IMG/VR virus record: IMGVR_UViG_3300027782_000078
Span: 1 to 64,000 of that record
Source: a virus
Strand: one strand, 5' to 3'
Length of the DNA stretch: 64,000 nucleotides
Positions 29,597 through 35,278 of the stretch are shown in pieces. The stretch's first letter is position 1, and each line of letters opens with the position of its first letter. The notes below the pieces were generated by a model. The model was given only the letters and a program-made list of their open reading frames with translations. It did no database searches and was not told the DNA's origin. The position numbers and the translations under genes are program-made.

Positions 29597-29625
29597 TTGA
29601 CGGACGGCGACAATCGTGGTACGAT
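29597..29625 (+). promoter_or_regulatory. Promoter for the tRNA-Gly/Arg cluster
   Basis: TTGACG, 17-base spacer, TACGAT, ending nine bases before tRNA-Gly. Close to the sigma70 consensus. The -10 word TACGAT is also used at 55107 (leftward), suggesting one promoter class. Confidence 0.65.
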
Positions 29626-29633
29626 GTGGCCAT

Positions 29634-29709
29634 GCGGGGGTAGCTCAGTTGGTAGAGCATCTGCCTTCCAAGCAGATTGTCGCGGGTTCGAGTCCCGTCT
29701 CCCGCTCCA
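29634..29709 (+). tRNA. tRNA-Gly (anticodon TCC)
   Basis: Acceptor GCGGGGG pairs with CTCCCGC, T loop GGTTCGAGTCC, anticodon loop CTTCCAA. CCA is encoded in the DNA. 76 bases. Decodes GGA and probably GGG. Confidence 0.93.
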
Positions 29710-29710
29710 C

Positions 29711-29785
29711 GGCCCCGTAGCTCAGTGGATTACGAGCAGCAGGTTTCTACCCTGTAGGTCGCAAGTTCGAATCTTGCCGGGGTCG
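29711..29785 (+). tRNA. tRNA-Arg (anticodon TCT)
   Basis: Acceptor GGCCCCG pairs with CGGGGTC, anticodon loop TTTCTAC between GCAGG and CCTGT, T loop AGTTCGAATCT. CCA is not complete in the DNA (CCC follows), so host CCA addition is needed. Decodes AGA. Confidence 0.92.
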
Positions 29786-29817
29786 CCCACTATATTCACG
29801 AGAAGAAAAGAGCATAA

Positions 29818-29901
29818 ATGAGCACCTCGACAATCATGGTTTCCCTTGCTTGCATGATCTTTTTTCTCTTGTGGATTTCTCACTCACCAAAAGAGGAATG
29901 A
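29818..29901 (+). CDS. Tiny membrane peptide (27 residues)
   Basis: Small frame starting MSTSTIMVSLACMIFFLLW, ending before the next gene in ATGATGATG. It contains one predicted hydrophobic segment of about 15 residues. The ribosome binding site is poor (AGAAAAGAGC about 10 bases upstream). Its stop lies in the start region of the next peptide gene. Could be a toxin-like or holin-like peptide, or be non-coding; moderate confidence only. Confidence 0.45.
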   Translation: MSTSTIMVSLACMIFFLLWISHSPKEE

Positions 29902-29903
29902 TG

Positions 29904-30008
29904 ATGCTTTTTGTTTATCTTATGTTGTTTTTCAACGTTGTTACTCCATCACTACTAATTGTTTTTTTAAAAATTATCTCATCGAAACAAGTAAAAAATA
30001 ATGAATAA
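29904..30008 (+). CDS. Tiny membrane peptide (34 residues)
   Basis: Starts at the third ATG of an ATGATGATG run with AAAAGAGGA just upstream, and encodes MLFVYLMLFFNVV, LLIVFLKIISS and a charged tail. It overlaps the next gene at 30001 by eight bases. Two short hydrophobic stretches suggest membrane insertion. Earlier in-frame ATGs at 29898 and 29901 are equally possible. Confidence 0.5.
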   Translation: MLFVYLMLFFNVVTPSLLIVFLKIISSKQVKNNE

Positions 30009-30255
30009 TTCTCTTCGTATTGAATTTAATGAAGTTTCTACAGAATTTGCGAGTTATTTGATTAATAATAGAGAAAAATTATTCAATCAATTTTTTGCGA
30101 ATATTGGCCCGCAAGACATCAAGAGAATTGACTGGTCACATAATGTGAGAGAAAAAACCGTCATATTTGTTATATTTGATATTCAATGGCCGTATTCATC
30201 CGAACAACGTGTCATGGAAATGAAAGATGAAAGTGAAGTCCTGAGTTTCCAATAA
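30001..30255 (+). CDS. Hypothetical protein
   Basis: Predicted 84 residues (MNNSLRIEFNEVSTEFASYL). Mixed alpha/beta composition with aromatic positions in the middle (RIDWSHNVREK, FVIFDIQWPYSS). Overlaps the 34-residue peptide by eight bases and ends 13 bases before tRNA-Thr. Poor ribosome binding site, so translation is likely coupled. No family recognised. Confidence 0.6.
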   Translation: MNNSLRIEFNEVSTEFASYLINNREKLFNQFFANIGPQDIKRIDWSHNVREKTVIFVIFDIQWPYSSEQRVMEMKDESEVLSFQ

Positions 30256-30268
30256 TGCAATTCAACAT

Positions 30269-30344
30269 GCCGCTGTAGCTCAGGGGTTAGAGTAGCTGTT
30301 TTGTAAACAGCGGGTCGTGGGTTCGAATCCCACTGGCGGCTCCA
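30269..30344 (+). tRNA. tRNA-Thr (anticodon TGT)
   Basis: Acceptor GCCGCTG pairs with TGGCGGC allowing two G-T pairs, anticodon loop TTTGTAA, T loop GGTTCGAATCC, encoded CCA. The last A of CCA is the A of a possible ATG of the next gene at 30344. Decodes ACA and possibly others. Confidence 0.93.
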
Positions 30345-30346
30345 TG

Positions 30347-30508
30347 ATGAAAATAAAAAGTCCATGTATTAACGTATGTCGAGCCAAGAACGGAGTGTGC
30401 GTCGGATGCAAGCGCACCGTCGAGGAAATCAAGCACTGGCGAAGCTACTCAAATGCCGAGAAGCGAGCTATAATTGATCGTGTACAGAAAGAAGGACAAT
30501 CATCATGA
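30347..30508 (+). CDS. DUF1289-family small zinc-like protein
   Basis: Predicted 53 residues. SPCINVCRAKNGVCVGCKR with four cysteines then EIKHWRSYSNAEKRAII matches the DUF1289 pattern (PF06945). Function in phages is unknown. ATG at 30347, immediately after tRNA-Thr; ATG 30344 lies inside the tRNA CCA end. The stop overlaps the next start as ATGA. Confidence 0.82.
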   Translation: MKIKSPCINVCRAKNGVCVGCKRTVEEIKHWRSYSNAEKRAIIDRVQKEGQSS

Positions 30509-30585
30509 CTGATCCGCCAAAGCAATTGACACCCGGCAAGCCGTACCCCAAGCCGGAGAAGAAAGTCAAGAAAGGCAAGAAGTAA
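30505..30585 (+). CDS. Tiny Lys/Pro-rich peptide (26 residues)
   Basis: ATG 30505 overlaps the DUF1289 stop as ATGA and has AAGGA ten bases upstream. The product is MTDPPKQLTPGKPYPKPEKK with a basic KVKKGKK tail. Very basic peptide, possibly nucleic acid binding. Below usual gene length but start features are good. Confidence 0.55.
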   Translation: MTDPPKQLTPGKPYPKPEKKVKKGKK

Positions 30586-30591
30586 ATTGTT

Positions 30592-30918
30592 ATGCTGGTG
30601 CTGTTTTACGTAGCGATTGCCTTGGCGGTAATGCTCTTTGCAGCACCAGTCATCCGACACATCTATGAGCAACCCATGTCCACCACGCCGGTCATTGTTC
30701 GAGGAAGAATTCGCGACAAAACCCTTGTGGTAGATTCTGTCAGGGACGGCAAGATTCGTTTGGGAGATCAGATTCTCGGAACCCAGTCCGCTCTGTGTTA
30801 CATTGTCGGATTTGAATCCGGAAACGGCGAATTCGGAACGTACCTTATTGATATCTGGCAGTTTACTCCCAGAGATTCCTCGTTTATCGCTACCAGACCA
30901 GTGAAACTCATAATATAA
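30592..30918 (+). CDS. Hypothetical membrane-anchored protein
   Basis: Predicted 108 residues. The N-terminus MLVLFYVAIALAVMLFAAPV is a transmembrane segment, followed by a soluble beta-rich domain (VIVRGRIRDKTLVVDSV, FGTYLIDIWQFTP). Signal anchor with the domain facing either side is possible. Seven bases after the Lys-rich peptide stop. No known family. Confidence 0.6.
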   Translation: MLVLFYVAIALAVMLFAAPVIRHIYEQPMSTTPVIVRGRIRDKTLVVDSVRDGKIRLGDQILGTQSALCYIVGFESGNGEFGTYLIDIWQFTPRDSSFIATRPVKLII

Positions 30919-30920
30919 GG

Positions 30921-31076
30921 ATGACCGTAATAGTGTATGAATCATGGACGGGTTCGTGGTACCTCTGGATGGATGATGCCCCGCGAATGCGCATGGATAT
31001 CAGCGAGGAACCTGCATTGTTTCACATGGATATTACCGGAATGAAGGATCGTTGTCATGCCTCACGGATTTCCTGA
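30921..31076 (+). CDS. Small hypothetical protein (51 residues)
   Basis: Frame begins MTVIVYESWTGSWYLWMDD and ends inside the next gene (20-base overlap at 31057). An AAGG lies directly before ATG, too close for an ideal site. Met- and Asp-rich with Trp residues; no family seen. Coding status moderately supported by gene spacing. Confidence 0.5.
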   Translation: MTVIVYESWTGSWYLWMDDAPRMRMDISEEPALFHMDITGMKDRCHASRIS

Positions 31077-31659
31077 AAACTTCTCTCCTATTCCCGCTCA
31101 TGTTGAGCATGATGTGACCTTTGATGTTCATGCTTCTGAGATGGAGCGGGTCGGACCTTTTTGGAATCGCAAAATTACTTTGCGTCATTGCGGCTGTGTA
31201 GTCACTCTTCCTGCGAAAGCGGCCTTTTACGGTGTGACAGCCACATGGCATTTTATTTTTGCCGACATTGAACACAAGGATTGTCCGGTCAAGCATAGAA
31301 ATTCCGGGTTTGCGACCATTGCCCCCGAAGCGTTTAAGCCCACCAAGGAAGAGATTGGGCACATGATGAGGCATGATGATCCGTTTCAGTCGCATGCACT
31401 TCGTGCAATGGACGGATGCAAAATAGCGGAACTTGAGGCTGTCTGCGAGCATGGCCTACCCTCTTGGCCACTCTATCTGGATTATCTTCCAACAAAATGG
31501 AGTGATGTTCATTCGTTGCTGCCAAAGGGCAAGGAACATCCCGACGATGTTGCGAAACGAGCTTTTCGTGAGGCATCCGAATCCGAGAAGCGATTTGCAG
31601 AGTCTTTGGATGTATCAACTGATATCATTCTGCAGACCGAGCAATCATTCGATCAATAA
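31057..31659 (+). CDS. Hypothetical protein (200 residues)
   Basis: Starts MPHGFPENFSPIPAHVEH with AAGGATCG about nine bases upstream. A region with CGCVVTLP near residue 45 may be a Cys-containing core, and the C-terminal 40 residues are a charged helix. No recognisable domain. Followed by tRNA-Gln six bases later. Confidence 0.65.
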   Translation: MPHGFPENFSPIPAHVEHDVTFDVHASEMERVGPFWNRKITLRHCGCVVTLPAKAAFYGVTATWHFIFADIEHKDCPVKHRNSGFATIAPEAFKPTKEEIGHMMRHDDPFQSHALRAMDGCKIAELEAVCEHGLPSWPLYLDYLPTKWSDVHSLLPKGKEHPDDVAKRAFREASESEKRFAESLDVSTDIILQTEQSFDQ

Positions 31660-31664
31660 GTCAC

Positions 31665-31735
31665 TGGGGTGTGGCCAAGCGGTAAGGCTCGGGACTTTGA
31701 ATCCCGTATCCGAGGTTCGAATCCTCGCGCCCCAG
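31665..31735 (+). tRNA. tRNA-Gln (anticodon TTG)
   Basis: Acceptor TGGGGTG pairs with CGCCCCA, anticodon loop CTTTGAA, T loop GGTTCGAATCC. CCA not encoded (CCG follows). Decodes CAA. Confidence 0.92.
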
Positions 31736-31758
31736 CCGGTTCCTGAAAGGAGCAGTCA

Positions 31759-31980
31759 ATGACCGTCACGAAAAAGATGCAGAACTTTTTTGAACATGAG
31801 TTGCGTGACCTTGTTCTCAAATACGTTCGTCGCCACAAGCAAAAGAAAGACGTTCACGAGCGTTTTCTCGACACCATGAGAAACATTCCGTGGAAGCTCA
31901 AGACGTTGCGCGTACGAAACACAAAGCCGTATGCTGGGGCGTATCGCAAAGGTCGGGCAAAGTCTGCACGCAAGGACTGA
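31759..31980 (+). CDS. Basic small protein, possibly nucleic acid binding
   Basis: Predicted 73 residues, MTVTKKMQNFFEHELRD, ending KGRAKSARKD. Many Lys and Arg residues with predicted helices. AAAGGAG ribosome binding site before ATG 31759. Upstream of the dNMP kinase gene by four bases. Could bind DNA or RNA (inference). Confidence 0.65.
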   Translation: MTVTKKMQNFFEHELRDLVLKYVRRHKQKKDVHERFLDTMRNIPWKLKTLRVRNTKPYAGAYRKGRAKSARKD

Positions 31981-31983
31981 TCT

Positions 31984-32613
31984 GTGAATCTTTTGATCTC
32001 AAATCGCACAACACTGGAATTTCCCGAAGTTTCTCATAAAATCATGTTGATTGGCAGTGCTGGCTCAGGCAAGGACACCATGGCTTCGATTCTTTGCGAA
32101 AAGATTCCCAATTGCTTTCGTGTCGCATTTGCCGATCAACTCAAGCAGATTTGCCAATCCATGGTTGAGCATGCAATCAAGGAAAACGCAATTCCATTTC
32201 CTGTTTTTGACGACATGAGTGAAGTTCACCGTGATTTATTCCGTCCATTATGGCAATGGATGGGAACAGATTTTATTCGCAACAGGGTAAGTCCGAATTT
32301 CTGGATTGCACGTGTTGAGGATCGTGTGCATAGCATGGTGGATTACAATTTTTCGCAAGATCCAGTATCCATAGTCATAACCGACTGTCGTTTTCGGAAT
32401 GAGTACGAATGGGGAGTGAAGAACGGATATGCCATCGTGCGAATCAGTGGGTCTTGGAGAACGGGAAGCATGATTCCTGCACACTCCAGCGAAACCAGTC
32501 ATCTTAATCTTCAGGAAGATCTTCATTATGAAAATCATGAGGATATCGCTTCAATGGAAAAATGGATAGACACCATTTTGTTGCCGTACATGAAGAAAAG
32601 GATTCATTCCTGA
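31984..32613 (+). CDS. Deoxynucleoside monophosphate kinase (T4 gp1-like)
   Basis: Predicted 209 residues starting at GTG 31984, with AAGGA about seven bases upstream. P-loop GSAGSGKD at residues 24-31, and later DFIRNRVSPNFWIARVED and VITDCRFRNEYEW as in phage dNMP kinases. The enzyme phosphorylates dNMPs to dNDPs to feed phage DNA synthesis, together with the ribonucleotide reductase at 35.3-37.8 kb. Confident in the family, less in substrate range. Confidence 0.82.
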   Translation: MNLLISNRTTLEFPEVSHKIMLIGSAGSGKDTMASILCEKIPNCFRVAFADQLKQICQSMVEHAIKENAIPFPVFDDMSEVHRDLFRPLWQWMGTDFIRNRVSPNFWIARVEDRVHSMVDYNFSQDPVSIVITDCRFRNEYEWGVKNGYAIVRISGSWRTGSMIPAHSSETSHLNLQEDLHYENHEDIASMEKWIDTILLPYMKKRIHS

Positions 32614-32621
32614 TTTCTTAC

Positions 32622-32693
32622 GAGCCGGTAGCTCAATGGTAGAGCAACGGACTTTTAATCCGTTGGTTGAGGGTTCGAGCCCCTCCCGGCTCA
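32622..32693 (+). tRNA. tRNA-Lys (anticodon TTT)
   Basis: Acceptor GAGCCGG pairs with CCGGCTC, anticodon loop CTTTTAA, T loop GGTTCGAGCCC. CCA not complete (CCG follows). Decodes AAA. Confidence 0.93.
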
Positions 32694-32768
32694 CCGAGCA
32701 AGACATGAAGCGTCCAAGCATCAATCTTATCGGCTGATTGCCTAGTATTTCAAAGGAGGGCTTTTCTG

Positions 32769-32855
32769 TTGATATATGAAGATCAAATCCTGCATGGCGC
32801 AATAATATTGCTTGTGTTCGCAATAGTTCTTGTTCTTTCGTATTTTGCCCCATAA
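32769..32855 (+). CDS. Tiny membrane peptide (28 residues), TTG start
   Basis: AAAGGAGGG lies about eight bases before TTG 32769, an unusually strong site for a frame this short. The product contains GAIILLVFAIVLVLSYFA, one transmembrane segment, and ends in Pro. A small single-pass peptide; holin-like or regulatory role is speculative. Confidence 0.55.
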   Translation: MIYEDQILHGAIILLVFAIVLVLSYFAP

Positions 32856-32868
32856 GTAAGGACTCTCG

Positions 32869-33156
32869 ATGAATCTGAAGGAAAAAAATGAAAAACAAAT
32901 TACCGATTTGCAAGCAGCTTCGGTAGCAAACGCCATCAATCAAATGATGGAGCTTGACATATTGCTTCGCAGTGGCGAAACAGAAAAAGCGCAAGAATTC
33001 GCACAGTCATCCACAATTACTTCAGCGGTCATTCATCTGGTTGAGCATTTTCACAACACACATCCTGACCTTGATTTTGTGGCCACGAATCTTTATCAGA
33101 TTGCGATGACCAAGAAAGCGGAAATCGAGGGAATGGACAGCAGGAGCTGGAATTGA
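32869..33156 (+). CDS. Hypothetical helical protein
   Basis: Predicted 95 residues, mostly alpha helix (EKQITDLQAASVANAINQM, VIHLVEHFHNTHPDLDF). AAGG about ten bases before ATG 32869. Stop overlaps the next gene's TTG start. No known family. Confidence 0.65.
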   Translation: MNLKEKNEKQITDLQAASVANAINQMMELDILLRSGETEKAQEFAQSSTITSAVIHLVEHFHNTHPDLDFVATNLYQIAMTKKAEIEGMDSRSWN

Positions 33157-33593
33157 TTGTCACATGGCGTATTGGCGGTACGCGTTCTTCTGCACAATTC
33201 AGCACTTGGGTTCCAGCAGATGGCAGAACAGGATTTGTCAAAGGAACGCGAACCATTGAAGAGCCAAATCCACTGAGCATTGCCATTCGTGCGCAGCTCT
33301 CAAAAGGATCAAAGGCTTTTCTTGGACACAAGATATCCACCAATCTGCTGGATAAATCAGACGAGATTATCGAGCAGATTCTTGCAACATATTTTGCGCA
33401 ATCCGATAAGGACGCACCAATATTGGTACGTTTTGTTCCCGCCATCTGGCATTCGTCAAAAATTGTCGATACGCTTGAAGAATCTGACATGACGCTATTG
33501 CCTCATCTATGGATTTTGCCGAAGGGCAGAATGACTCTTCGGGAAAGTTGGATAATTAGCTCCAATTTCCTTGACATGCCTTCGCAGGACTGA
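33153..33593 (+). CDS. Hypothetical protein (146 residues)
   Basis: Starts TTG 33153 within the previous stop, with GGAG seven bases upstream. The product has a beta-rich N-terminus (MIVTWRIGGTRSSAQFSTW), a helical middle (DEIIEQILATYFAQSD) and a strand-rich end. Small phage protein with no domain I can name. Ends just before tRNA-Ser on the other strand. Confidence 0.62.
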   Translation: MIVTWRIGGTRSSAQFSTWVPADGRTGFVKGTRTIEEPNPLSIAIRAQLSKGSKAFLGHKISTNLLDKSDEIIEQILATYFAQSDKDAPILVRFVPAIWHSSKIVDTLEESDMTLLPHLWILPKGRMTLRESWIISSNFLDMPSQD

Positions 33594-33628
33594 TACGATA
33601 CTCTCGAATACGGACGGATTCGTGCAAA

Positions 33629-33718
33629 TGGCGGAGGAAGTGGGATTTGAACCCACGAATCCTTTCGGATTATCCGTTTTCAAGACGGACGCTTTCAACC
33701 AGACTCAGCCACCCCTCC
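33629..33718 (-). tRNA. tRNA-Ser (anticodon TGA)
   Basis: Class II tRNA on the minus strand. Acceptor GGAGGGG pairs with TTCCTCC, anticodon loop CTTGAAA, long variable arm with an AATCC/GGATT stem, T loop GGTTCAAATCC, encoded CCA. Decodes TCA. Confidence 0.92.
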
Positions 33719-33738
33719 ATTACGGAAGTAATCTTACC

Positions 33739-34233
33739 ATGAATAGATTTGTACTTGATCTCGATCCCAAATTGGCGGCAGAATATCATTGCAACAAACA
33801 CGTTGTGAAAATGATTGTCGAAGAATGCCAGATGCTTTCCACTGCACATCGCTTGTTGTCTGACGATCTTTCTTCCGAAGAAGACAAGATACTGTACAAC
33901 GCCGTATATATGAATCATCCTTGTGCAATTTGGGTCAGGCAAACGTCTGGAAATTATGAGTGGGCATACGCATTGTTGGAAAATCTATGTCAAGAATATA
34001 CGTTGCGCTATGAGCGCGTGCACAAGTCCTCTTTGCTTCTGCCTTATCTGCAATATCTTCCCAAAGGCATTGCAAAAAGTCCACTCACCGACTTTGCCCA
34101 AGCGGTTCCTGAAGACTGCAAGCACGACAATCCCGTTATTGCGTATCAGAAGTATTATCGTGAGCACAAGAGTTCATTTGCAAAATGGACTAAGCGTTCC
34201 GTGCCGACATGGTTTGGAGAACAAAATGTTTGA
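33739..34233 (+). CDS. Pyrimidine dimer DNA glycosylase-like protein
   Basis: Predicted 164 residues from ATG 33739; a longer frame through tRNA-Ser is rejected. FVLDLDPKLAAEYHCNKHVV, MIVEECQMLSTAHRLL, NHPCAIWVRQTSGNYEWAY and LCQEYTLRYERVHKS match a phage family often labelled pyrimidine dimer glycosylase (PF03013-like). It may excise UV-damaged bases. Catalytic role is not clear from sequence, so it is an annotation by resemblance. Confidence 0.6.
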   Translation: MNRFVLDLDPKLAAEYHCNKHVVKMIVEECQMLSTAHRLLSDDLSSEEDKILYNAVYMNHPCAIWVRQTSGNYEWAYALLENLCQEYTLRYERVHKSSLLLPYLQYLPKGIAKSPLTDFAQAVPEDCKHDNPVIAYQKYYREHKSSFAKWTKRSVPTWFGEQNV

Positions 34234-34522
34234 TAAGGGCGGAATAGCAAATCCTATCTGGACACGAACCCTTGACAGCGGAGATGATGATGACGCACCT
34301 GATCCGCAAGCATTCTGGGGTGTTCAATTCGGACTCCTGATTTTTATCATAGGAATAACTGCAGTTCTAGTATTGCGCTTGCCATTTACACTGCTGTTTC
34401 TAGTGGCTGGCTCCGCAGGCATTGGAGCGCTCATTCTGCCAACTTCAGTGACTCGCGCAGTGTCCGTATTGATTTATGTGGTAATAGCGATGCTTTGCGT
34501 GACGTGCGTTGCGTATTCGTAA
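34226..34522 (+). CDS. Small membrane protein, two to three transmembrane segments
   Basis: Predicted 98 residues from ATG 34226, overlapping the previous stop by eight bases, with GGAGA about six bases upstream. An acidic N-terminus (DSGDDDDAPDPQ) precedes hydrophobic segments around FGLLIFIIGITAVLVL, FTLLFLVAGSAGIGALIL and VSVLIYVVIAMLCV. Could be a holin or membrane anchor; not assignable. Confidence 0.68.
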   Translation: MFDKGGIANPIWTRTLDSGDDDDAPDPQAFWGVQFGLLIFIIGITAVLVLRLPFTLLFLVAGSAGIGALILPTSVTRAVSVLIYVVIAMLCVTCVAYS

Positions 34523-34533
34523 AGGATAAATAA

Positions 34534-34845
34534 ATGAATAACAAGTTTGAAGAAAAAGTGCTGTTTGAGTCCCGAAAAGATCTGATCGATTTTCTCTACT
34601 TTCACGTTTGCGCCATCATCACGGACTCGGAGAACGTGCACGGAGCACACAATCCCGTTAAGGTTATGGAAATTTGCAGGGATGTTTCCAACCAGTATGC
34701 GTATTTGTCATTCGCAGTGGTGGGCATGAATCGGTCTTCAGAATTACGGGCAATCGTGATGAATGCCTACAGGGCAGTCACTGGAAAGGAATGTCCACTC
34801 TCGGGGAGATATCCCTCAGCGTGGGATACGCTTCGCCAAAACTAA
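34534..34845 (+). CDS. Hypothetical protein (103 residues)
   Basis: AAGGATAA upstream of ATG 34534. Starts MNNKFEEKVLFESRKDLI, helical with FHVCAIITDSENVHGAHN and a Trp near the C-terminus. No family recognised. Last gene of the rightward cluster, followed by a terminator. Confidence 0.65.
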   Translation: MNNKFEEKVLFESRKDLIDFLYFHVCAIITDSENVHGAHNPVKVMEICRDVSNQYAYLSFAVVGMNRSSELRAIVMNAYRAVTGKECPLSGRYPSAWDTLRQN

Positions 34846-34847
34846 GG

Positions 34848-34875
34848 AAAAGCCCCGCGGTTGCGGGGCTTTTTT
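34848..34875 (+). terminator. Bidirectional intrinsic terminator
   Basis: Perfect 8-bp stem AGCCCCGC/GCGGGGCT with a GGTT loop, flanked by six Ts on the right and AAAA on the left, so it can work in both directions. It separates converging transcripts from the rightward cluster and the leftward reductase operon. Confidence 0.88.
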
Positions 34876-35261
34876 CATGCCTCTTGAGCAACTACTTTCT
34901 GCGTGATGGGAAGAACCATTTGAGGTTCATATCCCGAAGCAGGAACAGTCACCACCCAAGAAGCCGTGTACAATGTACCCACCTTGGAAAAGATGGCTGT
35001 GCTTGAAGCAGTGACTGTGTATGATCCCGGATAGACAGGGTCTGCAGGAACTGTCAACGCGCCTGTTGGAGGATACACTTGAACTCCAAGATCATTCTTC
35101 ACACGAAGCGTGACCGTGGCCCCCGAAACCGGAGAGCCACGGCGTGAAACAGAAATCGTGAACATGGGAGTTGCCCCAACAATCGGAAGGGCAGTCCATG
35201 TTGTCGCGCTTAATGCTGGTCCAATTTGCGGATGAACCAAAAGGCTCAAGGTATCTGGCAT
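34875..35261 (-). CDS. Small Ig-like virion protein
   Basis: Predicted 128 residues. TMFTISVSRRG-type and GSPVSGATVTLRVKNDLG, then VYPGSYTVTASS, VSWVVTVPA-like strands resemble small Ig-like or baseplate-decoration domains. It is downstream of the reductase by 17 bases with AAGGAAT before ATG 35261. A structural role is inferred; stop lies in the terminator. Confidence 0.65.
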   Translation of the reverse strand: MPDTLSLLVHPQIGPALSATTWTALPIVGATPMFTISVSRRGSPVSGATVTLRVKNDLGVQVYPPTGALTVPADPVYPGSYTVTASSTAIFSKVGTLYTASWVVTVPASGYEPQMVLPITQKVVAQEA

Positions 35262-35278
35262 GTCAAATCATTCCTTTC

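Noticed and set aside
33571-33738. Extended N-terminus of the glycosylase-like gene
   Set aside because: The extension runs through tRNA-Ser on the opposite strand and lacks a ribosome binding site; the ATG at 33739 fits the family start.
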